Part shown: positions 10,512 to 21,404 of the stretch, one piece after another
Layout: each line of letters starts with the position of its first letter
How positions within the stretch are numbered: position 1 is the first letter of the stretch
Origin: Dipteris shenzhenensis
Taxonomy: Eukaryota; Polypodiophyta; Polypodiopsida; Gleicheniales
Strand: one strand, 5' to 3'
Length of the DNA: 64,000 bases
Assembly: GCA_047967505.1 (NCBI GenBank)
Contig: CM106538.1
Notes under the pieces: generated by a model
What the model was told of the DNA's origin: nothing
The model's input: only the letters and a program-made list of their open reading frames with translations
Database searches by the model: none
Program-made: the position numbers and the translations under genes

Positions 10512-10913
10512 CTAAAAAGCATAGTCTTCATTTTCTTCATTTGCTGATGGAGTTCTTCCTTCAGCCAGATTTGCTTTGTTGTTGAAGTAGTCCTTCTTCA
10601 TAAGAAATGCTTGATTCTCTTGGTTGTTCTTCACGGAATAACACATTCCCTTTTCCAATTGTAGGCAAAGGAACAAGATATATTTGAAGCACTTCCCTTC
10701 ATCAATGTGGTGAAAGTATGAGCCACTTAATCCCAAAGCTATGATAGCAAGAGCCTTCTTGTCTTTGATCAACCAATTAGCTTTTTCTTTTGTAGACTTC
10801 TTTCCATTCACAACATTCCATATCTTCTTTTTCATAAGCATAAACTCAACTTTTGTTTGCCAAGTATGGAAACTAGTTCCATTAAACTTATCAGAAAAGG
10901 TCTTAGCTTCCAT
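10512..10913 (-). CDS. Partial copia gag (N-terminal capsid part, 133 aa)
   Basis: The ORF starts MEAKTFSDKFNGTSFHTWQ, the usual start of plant copia gag ('F.G..F..W'), then '...FMLMKKKIWNVVNG'. The capsid region is shortened and there is no CCHC knuckle. It ends ...ENEDYAF, matching the ...EEYAF end in TR-GAG element 1. The family's full gag is about 250-350 aa. The frame is open throughout, so a product is possible, but packaging would need a helper. Confidence 0.75.
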   Translation of the reverse strand: MEAKTFSDKFNGTSFHTWQTKVEFMLMKKKIWNVVNGKKSTKEKANWLIKDKKALAIIALGLSGSYFHHIDEGKCFKYILFLCLQLEKGMCYSVKNNQENQAFLMKKDYFNNKANLAEGRTPSANEENEDYAF

Positions 10914-11795
10914 GGCAAGGTCTTACCCGAGGACAGTGTCTAGTGCCTTACAAGTGAAAATATGAGCAATAAAAAATATTCCTTCAAAGTACAAGCATTT
11001 AGTGTAGCAAAGGCTTGCAACCAAATTCCATACTACAAAACATAATGGAAATGATGCTTTCACTTGCATGCTTCATAGAGGTGGCTAAATGAAAGTATTC
11101 CAAGCAAATCCAGGTATAGCAACTTAAAGGAAAGCTGTAGCCACAGTTGTACTGATGCTATTTAACACTTTAAAACATCAGAAATGCTAAAGTAGCATCT
11201 AATGTAGCATCAAACTCACAACATCGTCAAAACTGTCCAAAACAGAGACCAGAACTTGGAGGGTGCAATTCTCACAGCTCATAGCTCTATTCAAGGGGAT
11301 TTTTATGCAAGAAGAAGGGCCTTATACCAGAGAAGGGCTACCAGCAAGGAGGGGCGAAATGTTGCGCCAGGTCGCCCTGTAGATACTTGAAAAAACCGAC
11401 TGGTTTTTCGGCGTTTTCTCCTCCATCTCTTGTCCAAACGAGCTCAAATTTCAACAGCAGCTTGCCCTCAGTGTCGTCCAGCACAGGCTCAGAGGAATTT
11501 GCAGATAGGTAAGTACAGAGGCGGCATTGCGCAAAAGTTCATCAAGGAGTGTGAGTGTTGGCGTTGCGCATACAGTTGAAAATTCTATGAATGCTTGCAG
11601 CTGGAAGTTCGCCCGTACGTGAGGAGTTTGCAGCTCAAAGGGTTTGGGCAATGGTCGCTTGAATGCAGAGAACAGAGCTCTCAAAGATTTAGGGAAGAAG
11701 GAGGAAAATGGAGAAGATGAAGAAGCTTTGAGAAACTAGTAGTTTATGCTAGAGAAAGCATCTAATGCTAGGCTAGGCTAGATCTAGAACCTAAA

Positions 11796-11809
11796 GCTCT
11801 GATACCAAG
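11796..11809 (-). promoter_or_regulatory. Primer-binding site of TR-GAG element 2
   Basis: GCTCTGATACCAAG on plus, i.e. CTTGGTATCAGAGC on minus, immediately inside the 5' LTR. Met-tRNA type. Confidence 0.9.
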
Positions 11810-12186
11810 TGTAGAATCCCGTAGGATAGAATAGATGCATCTTGCAAGAGGTGTGAGAGCACAACGAAAGAAAGATGGTAGTTCTCTATTATAGATTGTG
11901 AGAGAGATGACTTTCTCTTATAGAAAGGGGGAGAAGGTAATACCTTCCCTACATAAGTGGCAATCAGCCCCTACATCAGTGGGAATCAGTCCCTACATCA
12001 ATGGGACTGGCCTAAATCAAAGGAACCTCCCATGTGGGGGCCTTTGGCTTACATCATCACTTAGGTCACACACTAGACACATCATAGCACTTGATGTGCC
12101 TTTACAACACACACAAACACACATGTGACTCCCCTAGATGCATACATGCACCATAGAGCAAGCCCTTGATCATACTTATCCCAACA
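11810..12186 (-). repeat. 5' LTR of TR-GAG element 2
   Basis: 377 bp and a near-identical partner of 9844-10220. Flanked outside by TAAAT. Confidence 0.9.
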
Positions 12187-12740
12187 TAAATGACTATCAA
12201 TTGTGCAAAGCCCTCTCAAGGACTGAAGGGCAAAGGATATCTCGGTAAATGACATAGCATTTACCATCTTAATTCAATTAAGGGCATCTGATTTCAAGAT
12301 CGAAATCTTGCATTAACTCTACCTATCGAGCCTTCCTTACTCGCAAGTCCGTCCTATCGCACACATACATGATTGACTGATGATCAGTCAATACAACAAA
12401 TTTAGAACCATATAGATAGTGCCTCTAGACCTTAAAAGCATACACCATTGCGTGAAGTTCTTTTCGAGTGTCATCCAAGGATATTGAGTGTCATCAAACT
12501 TTTACTCTCAAAAGCAACAGGTCTACCCTCTTGAAATAATATGGCCCCAATCGCATGATCACTCGCATAGGCCTCCAAAACATAAGGCCACGTAGGATCA
12601 GGCAATCAGGCAGCGCTATAACGGGTGCTTCCTTGACACAAAACTTTCATTCCAAGTGATAGGCTAATTAGACCGTGACCATGACCTTTCAATATGTGTC
12701 AAAAGCCATGTTTAACTCTTCATTCAAAGTGATAGGCTAA
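12187..12740 (-). pseudogene. Gypsy RNase H and connection segment, degraded
   Basis: Minus translation shows 'TDHQSIMYV' (the RNase H 'TDH.SL' motif) near 12380 and 'NAMSFTEISFALQSL' near 12240, the usual post-'ADALSR' linker. Several stops and frameshifts are present. A ~70-bp block (GTGATAGGCTAATT...CATGACCTTTCAATATG) is duplicated at about 12650-12765. It continues the RT pseudogene at 12741-13558. Confidence 0.7.
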
Positions 12741-13558
12741 TTTGATCGACGACCATGACCTTTCAATATGGTGGTCAAAGGGACTGTGATTTTACAATAA
12801 TCTCGTACTGATTTTCTTAAAAAGACAGTAAATCCTAGGAAAGAACGAAGTTGTTTCACAGTCTGAGGTATCGGCCAATCTAAAACCTTTTGAATACAAT
12901 CTAGATGAATGCTAACACCTTTCTGAGAAATCTTGTGTCCTAAGTAAATGATCTCTTTCATTAAAAAGTCACATTTACTCATCTTGGCATACAGCTGATT
13001 CTGTTTTAGTAAAACTAAGATGACTGATGTGGTCCTCTAATGTCTTGCTGTAAACCAAGATATCATCCAAGAACACCACAACAAACTTGCCCAAATAATC
13101 TCGGAACAAGTCGTTTATCATTTGTTGGAAGGTTGCGGGAGCATTGGTCAAACCAAAAGGTAATATGAGAAACTCGTAATGACCATACCAAGTCCAAAAG
13201 GCTGTCCTTTCTATATGTTTCACATAAATGCTGATCTCGTGATAACCAGTACGCAAATCAATCTTAGTGAAATACTTCGCTCCTACCAATCCATCGATCA
13301 AGTCATCAGACCTACGGAGAGGATATTTATTCTTAATTGTCACTTTATTCAATCGTGTATAATGAAAACACATTCTCTAAAAATCATATTTTTTCTTCTT
13401 AAAAGGACACGGGCACCTCCAAGGTGATTTACTTGGGTGGATGTAGCCCATCTTCAAGTAATCCTAAAGTTGTATAGCTAACTCATCCTCCTCTAACTGG
13501 CTCATCCTATAAGGTGTAATATTGATAGGTTGAGCGCCACGAACTAAGTCAATGCGAT
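12741..13558 (-). pseudogene. Ty3/gypsy reverse transcriptase, broken
   Basis: Minus-strand translation gives the classical order: 'PINITPYRMS', 'GYIHPSKSPW', '[19 protein letters not shown]', '[13 protein letters not shown]', '[16 protein letters not shown]', the catalytic box '[11 protein letters not shown]', and then 'FLGHKIS..GV' and 'LRSFLGF'. Stops and frame breaks (e.g. near 12975 and 13385) make it non-functional. The 5' side is cut at 13558 by the LTR-like insertion that begins at 13559. The gag of the same element is probably 15132-15960. Confidence 0.88.
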
Positions 13559-14350
13559 TGTAGCGGGAGATAGACTATCCTCACTCTCTCTCTTGCTCAA
13601 TATTAACTGCAACTGCAAGATGATGCACTCAATACACCAAGTGATGCTATGGACGTGTGAGAATCAGAGGGAGAGAATGTAGTGGACCTCCGAAGAGAAA
13701 TAGATGCAACTAAATAATGAATGCTCAAAGGGCTGAATACAATGTATGAAGGGGCTGAAACCCTCATTGCAAAACTAGAAAGACTAGACTACCTAGAGGA
13801 GGTGAATCCTCACTAGATCCCTAAAGAGGCTGAGGCTGCCCTGTTGAACTACTACGTGGAGGCCTTCCTGCTGCTATTCTGAGGGCTGAAGTGACCAATT
13901 GTGGGATGAGAAATGAAGGCCAAGGGGGCTCCCCCCTTGGGCATCAAACTAACCGACCAGACATATTTCTGCCCACCGACCAGACGTGGTAGTCCTACTG
14001 ACGTGGCAATCGACCTACTCACATCATCATTGACGTGGCACCTGTACGGTTTGCTAAGCTGGCTTCTAGCTGCATGGCAGTCCACATGGCAGCCAGTTGA
14101 CATGGTTGCTTGCGTGGCAATCCACGTGGCTGTTGCATGCTGACTAGACAGCCAACATGGCAGTCCAGCATGCCATGGGCTGAGGATCCTTGTGAGATCC
14201 TCTTCTGCTGAAACTCGAACCAATATATGAAAGTGGCCTTCCGTCGTGCTGATGGAGGTGACCAATTGTGGTACATCTGGCTGATAAATCCTAATCTGGA
14301 TACCTGGCTCATGAATCCAAAAATGTTTGCTAAATCATGATTTGCAGGTA
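13559..14350 (-). mobile_element. Second copy of the 1492-2091 LTR family, inserted in gypsy pol
   Basis: From 13559 the sequence (TGTAGCGGGAGATAGAC...) matches 1492 onward for about 150 bp, including CTCACTCTCTCT and GAATCAGAGGGAGAGAAT. It then diverges into a region with repeated GACGTGGCA motifs. Gypsy RT coding ends exactly at 13558, so this is an insertion. I could not place the right end; about 14350 is a guess based on where the sequence character changes. Confidence 0.6.
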
Positions 14351-15131
14351 CTAAATTCCTAGATCTAGTGCCAACTTCTGGTAAGGATATGTGCTGTGGT
14401 TAATACTCCAAAATGATGCTCCCTGTGGTTTTCCTCGGTGCATATAGGTGATAGGGACAGAGGGAGACTAGGTTTGAGAGAGGCATCATGGTCTTGTTGT
14501 AACCATGTTGCCCGCTGTAATATTGTGTCTTGTTGGCACCGATCTCAAACCCCTTGAATGACTAATATCAAACATCGAGGTGGAACACCCTTAATCCAAT
14601 AGATGAACTTGGACCCATGGCCTAGGATTTTGACATCCAAACCTTGGTGCCGATATTCTGACCGACTTCAAACTAGTGCCACCATCGTGCTCCCAAGTTG
14701 ACGTACACCACCTGAGTAGGTGCGACCCTGAGTGGCCACTGTGTATCCACCCTAAGATCTTCAGAGTGGCTGAAGCTATCTGCATGTTGCTCTCTATCTA
14801 CTGCCCTGGAAATGCACCATTCAAGGTCATTAATTCCATTGGCGTAAAAGGCAACTGAGCCTTCTAAGCTGCATTGGTGGAGAAGATTCCTCGGAATTGC
14901 CTAAATCTGCCAAGATAACCATCAACCTGTCCATTAAACTGAAACATATTGGGAAACTGACGGGGCTCCCCCTTTTGCTGAGCTTCAAGCTCCTACATGA
15001 CTACTAAGGTTGTCCCTGTAGTGTGTTGATCATCAAGGTCCTTGATGACTACTGAGGTTTTTGAAACTGTTGTTGAACCACTTGATGCGTCTCATGTGGT
15101 TAGAAGCTTTTGGTAATGTGGGGAATCTTCC
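14351..15131 (-). other. Probable gag-pol interior, not recognisable
   Basis: This lies between recognisable gag and RT of the minus-strand gypsy element, where protease would be expected. I could not see a protease motif. Short ORFs at 14591-14858 have no recognisable domain. Confidence 0.4.
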
Positions 15132-15960
15132 TTAATATGGCCCACGGCACATGACAATGGGAGCATCGGTTCTCTTTGGCATAGAGTGCTCGTGTCGCTT
15201 TATCCAAGTACCTGCCATAGCCATTGCTGTCCTTTGCCATCTAGCTCTTGTTCCATTCCCACCATCACCTGGCATGGAATCCTGGGACTTCTTACTATTG
15301 ACCTGCTTGGATCCTTGACCCTTGTACATGAGCTCAAAATTCTGAGCAAGCTCGTATGCACACTCATAATCCCGTGGCCTAAAACTTCCGACATACCCAT
15401 GGAGAAATTTGCTCAGCTTCTGACTATCCTCCAGCTGCAACTGTATGAACACCTGAGTGAATTTATTCGCATAATGATTCACTGTCTCGGTATCTCTCTG
15501 GTGTAGCTCGTAGAAATAGCTTTGGAGCCTATTCAAGTACTACTGTGGAAGGAGCTGTAATCGAAGATCTTTCACGAATTTCATCCAACTGCAAAGAGGG
15601 GTCTCCTTGTCTGCATCATAGTGATCTTTCTGCCACTTGAGCCACCAAGTGACTGCCTCGCTTGTGGGGTGCATGGATGCTATGATGCACTGCTCGTTGT
15701 TCTTCATAGGCATAAAGAAAAATAACTTTCAAACTGATTGAGCCACGAAGTCAACACTAAGGGTTCTTGCTTACCATCGTACCGTGTGAAGTTGAGCTTC
15801 CCCGAGAAGGAGGGCTTGGCCAAAGGTGGAAGTCGCTCAATTTCACCCCCCGTTGGTCCAAGTAGGGAGATGAGAAGCTGCCGGTCCCGTTCTTCCTTCT
15901 CTTCTCAAGCATATACCTAGATGAATCCAGGAACATTCCCAAAGTCATCCTCTAAAAACA
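15132..15960 (-). pseudogene. Ty3/gypsy gag, frame-disrupted
   Basis: Minus translation contains 'KPSFSGKLNFTRYDGKQEP' and 'WLNQFESYF', then 'AVTWWLKWQKDHYDADKE' and 'LRLQLLPQ'. The 134-aa ORF follows with 'NRLQSYFYELHQRDTETV' and 'YANKFTQVF...L'. This is the retrotransposon gag (capsid) domain. The C-terminus, where a CCHC knuckle is expected ('PIVMCRGPY'), is degraded. At least two frame changes and one stop occur. Same strand as, and correct order for, the RT at 12741-13558. Confidence 0.82.
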
Positions 15961-16047
15961 CAACATAGTGCAGTTTCAACCTCATGATAGTCACTCACAA
16001 GGTTGAAAACCATAAACTCCATCATGCATAGTAGGGACTAGCTACTA

Positions 16048-16560
16048 TGACATCCCCACTGACGTCATCAGCGCCCAACAGTGGGTGTAGACCATAGTAT
16101 AAAAATATGCTCTGTAGACCATAGTATAAAAATATGCTCTCACACATACAAATCCACACACCCATACATACTTGAGCATCCATTTATACAAAGTCTTCGT
16201 ACTGAGTTTCTGTCGGCACTCCGGAGGTGAACGGCAGACTCAGCCATGATGAAGGCTAGCACTAAAGGAGAAGGCTAATCAAAAGGTAGTCCAAAATCTC
16301 TTCATTCAAGCTACAACTGCTTGTGAAGTCTAAACATTTTCATTTTAGTCTCTCCCCAACGAGCATCTAAATCTAAATCTAGCTGATAGGGATTCTCCTC
16401 CCCTCCATGGCAGTGACCACAAACCAATCCCAATTACTCTACCTTCCATCCCCTCTCCCCCTCTCAACTCGAGAATCACCTGCCTATAGCCCCAAGCCCC
16501 TCAGGCTTCCTGAGCTAGTCTTGTGCACCTGAAGCACACGTCAGATACTGTCCATTGACA
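16048..16560 (-). mobile_element. Gypsy LTR shared between two element halves
   Basis: 513 bp bounded by TGACATCCCC and CCATTGACA (TGTCAATGG... on minus). Its U3 start is similar to that of the LTR at 2774-3313. On its right is integrase/chromodomain coding (16575-16930), so it is a 3' LTR for that copy. On its left, in the same strand, is gag, so it also sits where a 5' LTR would be for the left copy. No typical primer-binding site was seen at 16020-16047. A short duplication of GTAGACCATAGTATAAAAATATGCTC lies near 16088-16140. Confidence 0.6.
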
Positions 16561-16574
16561 CAATGTTGTCAATC

Positions 16575-16930
16575 AATTTGCCACAAGGTGGGAGTGCTCC
16601 TACACAATGTTCTCTAGCGCCAGGTTTCTCATCTTTGAAGATTAATGAGATACTCTATGTACCTTGTTTCAAAGGGCTCAATCTCAAAGTTCATGATGTG
16701 TTTGGGAATAATGATGTGACCCTACTCATACATAGGTCCAGAGGTGGTAACGTAGAGAAAACTTGGACATCCTGGCCAACATGTAGTTTCAATAATGACA
16801 CATGCGACACATCCTAATTTTAAAGGTGATTGGCACCTCCATATGACATTCTACTACCCAATGATCTTATACGGCTCATCAAATCCTTGTTGTTTGTGTC
16901 ACCCTTGAGCTTAGAGATCAGAAAGCAATA
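16575..16930 (-). pseudogene. Gypsy integrase C-terminus and chromodomain, degraded
   Basis: Minus-strand translation shows 'VSHVSLLKLHVGQDVQV' and 'LPPLD', followed by a chromodomain-like 'RYIEYLI(K)..R.ETW'. Frameshifts separate the pieces. It lies directly upstream, in element sense, of the LTR at 16048-16560. Confidence 0.6.
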
Positions 16931-16939
16931 GGTTGAGCT

Positions 16940-17170
16940 TATGCAAGAATTTGACCTTCAGTTAAAATACATACAATGTGGTAACTACTATCCTTAGCCT
17001 GAAGCTATGACGAGTGAATCGAGCTTTGCTCGATTCAAACATGTAGAATGTGGTAACTACTATCCTATAATCCTTGCAAGAGTTTGACCTTCAATTAAAA
17101 TAAGTATCCGTGGTAACTACTATCCTGACCCTGAACATATGGTGAGTGAGTTCAGCTTTGCTCAATTTCA
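16940..17170. repeat. Tandem duplication with GTGGTAACTACTATCCT motif
   Basis: A ~145-bp unit (TTTGACCTTCA..TTAAAATA, GTGGTAACTACTATCCT, GAGTGA.TC.AGCTTTGCTC) is present in two diverged copies, with a third partial copy of the GTGGTAACTACTATCCT motif between them. Confidence 0.65.
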
Positions 17171-17339
17171 TACTGATTTTCCAAAGACCTTTAAGGGAAC
17201 ATGTGAGTATGAAGCTCTGTATTCTCAATATGGAGTAAATGGGTGCTATGGATGTGGTACCTAATGATGATACATGATCCACAACGGAGACACACAAACG
17301 TTGGTTTGACACCTATGTGTACTTAGAATTAATAAAGAA

Positions 17340-18900
17340 CTCAAATGGGAAAAGCGCACCATAGAGAATAACTATGTACTCTAAGGGCTGAATATGTGTT
17401 CTAGGTGATAAAAAGATCAAGCGCCAAAATTTATATGAATGTTGTGGTGGTCCATTTGCTGGACACCCAAGTAAAAGCCGCTTTTCCTAAAAGATAACTA
17501 TAGATAAATAAAGTAAGATATGTTACGCAAATTAGGTGTCTGCTGCAACCACTAGTATTCTGAATTACCTAGGGCATGCATGGAGGGGCACACTGGAGTA
17601 AGCAAACTCGAAAGACGGATGCTTGAAGGTTACAAAAGAAGTTGTTGAGCTGCCTACTTTTTTGCATGAACCAGAAAAATTTCTGAACGTGGGAGGAAAA
17701 AGAACGCACCATACCATCAATTCAAAATGTTTGGTTAAGTGTCAGGATAGGCTGGAAGAAAGTACAACGTGGAAATAAGTTAGCGACCTTAGTCAATTGT
17801 AATGTCAACGCGAACCTAACAACAATGTCGGTTAGATGAGATTTGTACAACTAATCCTATTGGAATAGGGCTGAAAGTCCTTAGGACAGGACATGTGATG
17901 ATTAAACGACCCAAAAGGTGTGTCACCTTTAATGTTATGATGTGATGCCATGTGGCCCCTACCACCTATGTCTCTATCTGGACGGAAATACAAGTTACAA
18001 AGGCATCATTGTTGGGAGACGATCGTGGAGATTGCCATCCAATTGCCCCAACTGTATTGAGGCAATGATAAGTTCCCATGATCCATCTTCATGTGGTCAC
18101 TTATAATCCATGGTGCCATGTCAAAGACAAGCAAAATTTCCACGACTATTCAAGACACCACACACTATCTTTGGCACACTAACATCTCAACTTTGAAAGT
18201 TTCAGCGAAACAGCATACAATGACGGTTTGCCTCACAAAACAACGAGGCACACGGTAATTGGTCTGCACAAAGCAAACAAATTCTTTATGACAGCTAAAT
18301 TATCAACGAGACAAACAATTTTTAAGGAAAAATGTGCTTGAGACCGTCCGTGTTAATCTTGCTAGCCCAACTTGTTGCACAATATCGCATGCTTTTGGTA
18401 AGTGCTTCTTCCAAAGAGATGTGCGTATAATTTTTGCGCGCAAGTCAAAACTTATTTAACTCTATTTTTGCAGTTACACACATCGTATATCGTGAAGTCA
18501 GACCAAAATATAATCCGCACCCTAACCTCAAACAAGTTGGCTTAGGAATTAAGTACCCCTTCCTCTTGTTCCAAGGATCTCAGTACGTTAAATGCTCTTT
18601 AACAAGCAGTTCAAAGAAGAAACGGGCCAAAAAATGCATCTTCTTGGTTACTATGAAAATGAAAACGGATGGGTAAATTCATTATCTAAGGAACTACTCA
18701 AGAGATTTAATATGCATCAGAGCGAGCCTTGAAGTTTTTCGGAAGCGAAGTTAAAATCAGCTAACGTTTTCCCAAAAACCCAGGGGAAAAAGAATCGATG
18801 ATCACATTATCATAGAGGTTAACATTTTCCGTCTGTGCCTGAAGATTGACCATGTGAGTTGCCCAACCCACGAAAAGTATAAATGCACCAACAAAGACCA
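17340..18900. other. No assigned gene; possible intron of the PARN-like gene
   Basis: The stretch lies directly downstream, in gene sense, of the PARN-like first exon. I looked for the next PARN exon on the minus strand and did not find one. On the plus strand 18467-18600 has an acceptor-like TTTTTGCAG followed by an open stretch ('VTHIVYREVRPKYNPHP...'), but I do not recognise it. Confidence 0.4.
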
Positions 18901-18923
18901 AATTTACAAGAACCATATCAAAA

Positions 18924-18929
18924 CCTTAC
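18924..18929 (-). other. Splice donor of the PARN-like exon
   Basis: On the minus strand the coding sequence ...TTTGATCC is followed by GTAAGG, a near-consensus plant 5' splice site. The in-frame TAA just beyond it would otherwise end the ORF at 155 aa, far short of the family length (about 600 aa). Confidence 0.65.
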
Positions 18930-19393
18930 GGATCAAACATACGTGACACATTTGGGAGGTGAAAAACATAATCTGTCGTCACAGATTGCAATTCGACGGG
19001 AAAAAATGTGTTAAAGACGTACGGATGAGATATGAACTTGCCACGTGCCTTGTCCCACTCGAAAAGCGCCACACCGACTTGAAAGACTGCAAACTTCTCC
19101 GCCAGGTGCTTAAGCCTCCAGTAGGCACGCTCCAACGCCTTGGGATCGATTGCGAAACGGTCGACGCGAGGAGCTCCGTGAATGCCACTCAATTCCAGGT
19201 CGAAAGCCACAAAATCGGCAGACTGGAGCTGAATTCTGAAGCTATCGAGGGAGGGCCAGAAATTGTGTTTGGTGACGTCGCCTGGAAGGGTGGAAAAGGG
19301 AGATTTGCACACAAATCTCCATAACCCGCTCCTGCCAAGCACACCATTCATGGCGTTGGATTGCGCTTCATCCTCTTCCTCGTGCTGCTGCAC
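18930..19393 (-). CDS. First exon of a PARN-like poly(A)-specific ribonuclease
   Basis: The minus-strand ORF encodes the N-terminus of a CAF1/DEDD-family deadenylase. It contains 'DVTKHNFWPSL', then 'SADFVAFDLELSGI' and 'AEKFAVFQVGVALFEWD', 'KFISHPYVFNTFF' and 'FHLPNVSRMFD'. Asp65 and Glu67 of 'FDLEL' are the first two catalytic acidic residues (the DxE of Exo I). PARN enzymes shorten poly(A) tails; one plant member acts in mitochondria. The stretch after Met15 (19351), 'MNGVLGRSGLWRFVCKSPF', looks like a mitochondrial presequence, so Met15 may be the true start. At 18929 the exon meets a good splice donor (GATCC|GTAAGG). Later exons are not visible, so the intron is long and may run left through the gypsy cluster, or this is an isolated or captured exon. 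Confidence 0.8.
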
Positions 19394-20540
19394 CTTAAAC
19401 CCTCTTTAAATCTGCCAAGGTCTAATTGAAGGCGTTTCACCAAGGATATTCGAAGGGTCCCCTAAGGGATCACTTGGTTAGTGAGTTGCTAATAATGGCC
19501 ATAGTTTTGAAGTTAGTTCATTTGGTCAATTTGACTTTGCAAATTATGGTTAGTATGAGGCTTAAATGTAATGTGTTTAGGGTTTATGGTTTTTGTTTGC
19601 TTGTGGAGGTCCTAAATGTTTTTTTGTCTTTTATCCTAAAGCTTTTGTCTTTTGTTAGGTATCTCTCTCTAAAGATGGAGGCTCTCTTTGTCTTTTTTTT
19701 TTTTCTTTTTTTTTCTTCGAAGAACTCTCTTTGTCTCTTGTATGACACCACATTTATATTACTTTTGCCAAAATAGGCACTTGTCCCCACTTTGATTTAA
19801 TGGCCCATCCACCACACACACACACACACATACACCTTTTCACTCCTCTTTTTCACTCATGTACCTTTCCAGATAATCCTTCACCTTCACTTGCTTTTTC
19901 TCTTTTCCTTTCCTTCCAATTTACACCTTTCACAAGTTATTCAAAATATTTATCGAGCTACTTACACTTGGACTTATAATGACACTCCAAAAGGCAGGGC
20001 CATAGTGGGATCTCCACCTTGTTTAAAGCGTGCTTGCGTGCTTTATTGACTTGTTAGTGCGCAACTGGTTTGTGGAGCTCATCCTTCCACTGATGCCTGC
20101 ATGGCCTGCACGCATTCCTACATGCTTTTGGCTCGTCGTTTGCCTCCTCGTGGCTACCACGCATTCTTGCATGTTTTTTGGGTGACTTTGTCTACTTTCT
20201 TAGCACGCCTTCATTCTTGGCTCTCATCCTTTCGGCGCCCATACTGTTGTGTGCTCTCGCCCATGTCCTTGCATGGGTCGAGCTATGTCTAATGGGGCTT
20301 GCGTGCTACGTGACAAAGTCTTCCGTCGATGTGTGCCTATTGGGGCTTACGTGTTGCACGATATAGTCTTCCGCGCCGTGGAAAGAAAGTTTGTGCAGGG
20401 TTATGGGCACCGAAGCTCTAGAAGCATGGAATGGCTTTGTGTGTCTAAATGGAGACATTGTGGTTGGGTGTATAAGAAGGGCTTTCTTCCGACGGTTGGT
20501 TGTTTGGCTTGTTTGTTCTCTGCTTTCTTTGTGTGGTTTG
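19394..20540. other. Spacer, no recognised gene
   Basis: Contains T-rich tracts (about 19697-19720) and a short AC run (19814-19833). GTGTGC/GCATGC-rich sequence at 20040-20300 gives a 241-aa plus-strand ORF (20249-20974). That ORF is Cys/Trp-rich, lacks a domain and probably is not real. The left end is the likely 5' flank of the PARN-like gene. Confidence 0.45.
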
Positions 20541-20568
20541 TTGGCCTTGTGAGAAGCTATTGTCAGCT

Positions 20569-21340
20569 ATGGCTACTGGACATAAAGCAAGTTATGAAGA
20601 GGGACCGGATGATTCTGGGGATTCCATGGATACAAGCAGTGGCAAATTTCAGAGAGGTTGTGTTTGGTAATTCTTTGTGTTGGGATTCGGATTTCAGTAT
20701 TCGTCATTTGGACTCCTTTGAAACGTTTTCATGGCATCATTCTTTTCTTTTTTTATCTTTTTCTTCTGTGTTTTCAGGAATGATGAACATGGCAGAGAGC
20801 AAGAAAACATGTGCGGAGGATGCGGTGTCGGCCCTTCGTGGTGACTACCGTTGGCTACCATATCAGCTTGATTTTTGTAGTGATCATCGCAACAGTGTTA
20901 AGGAAGTCGTTTTGGTAAAGCTTTGCTTGAGAAGTGCTTCTCCTCATAAATTTCTTTTGGTGGCTTCTATATAGCAGAGAAAATCGGTGAATCGAACATT
21001 GATGGCGTGACTCTTGTACATGTGCACCAACATGGTCTAAAAAGTATCGACATTCTTCCTAATATAGGCCGTCGTTCTCCCTCTATTCTTTTGTTTATCG
21101 ACGAAAGATGGCAGTTCTATTTCCTCTCCGATGTGCACTGCCACTTTATTGAGGTGCAATGATTTGGAGTTCCTGCGAATTTTGTCGGCATTTTTATTGT
21201 TCTGCATGCATCGTACACCGATCCGGTCTTATTATTCGTCTTGCTGTTTCGTCGTTTTGTACCTTGCTTTGCATTGTGTTAGTCGTTCAACGCATAGGTT
21301 TACAATGAAACTGTCCCGAGAAGCACTAGCAAAATGACGG
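20569..21340 (+). other. Possible multi-exon gene or element fragment, unrecognised
   Basis: Three open stretches have splice-like borders. The first, from ATG at 20569, reads MATGHKASYEEGPDDSGDSM.., a protein-like acidic N-terminus ending near 20660. The second follows a strong pyrimidine tract and TTTTCAG near 20778 and reads 'MMNMAESKKTCAEDAVSAL'. The third follows TATAGCAG near 20976 and reads 'GESNIDGVTLVHVHQHGLKS'. I recognise no family and could not make all frames agree. It could be a diverged host gene divergent from the PARN-like exon, or part of the adjacent Helentron-like element. Confidence 0.3.
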
Positions 21341-21404
21341 TGGGTGTTTAAATGTAGGAGAGACCCAATATGAAGCGCAATTTAAGAGAGCACGTGTTGT
21401 AAGC

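Larger units (their letters stand above)
9844..12186 (-). mobile_element. TR-GAG-like non-autonomous copia retrotransposon 2
   Basis: A 2343-bp minus-strand element has two 377-bp LTRs (9844-10220, 11810-12186) that read TGTTGGGATAAG... on minus. A primer site (TTGGTATCAGAGC on minus) abuts the right LTR, and a purine tract abuts the left LTR. Flanks GAAAT and TAAAT differ at one base, so the TSD is probably degraded. The LTRs differ at only a few positions. The insertion splits a gypsy pol between RNase H and integrase, and the pol translation joins smoothly across it. The interior keeps a leader homologous to that of the 4237-6248 element and a gag N-terminal ORF, but no pol. Confidence 0.88.

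Noticed and set aside
20249-20974. 241-aa plus-strand ORF as a single-exon gene
   Set aside because: No recognisable domain, unusual Cys/Trp content, and it runs through a pyrimidine tract and splice-like sites; more likely chance or partly exonic in other frames.
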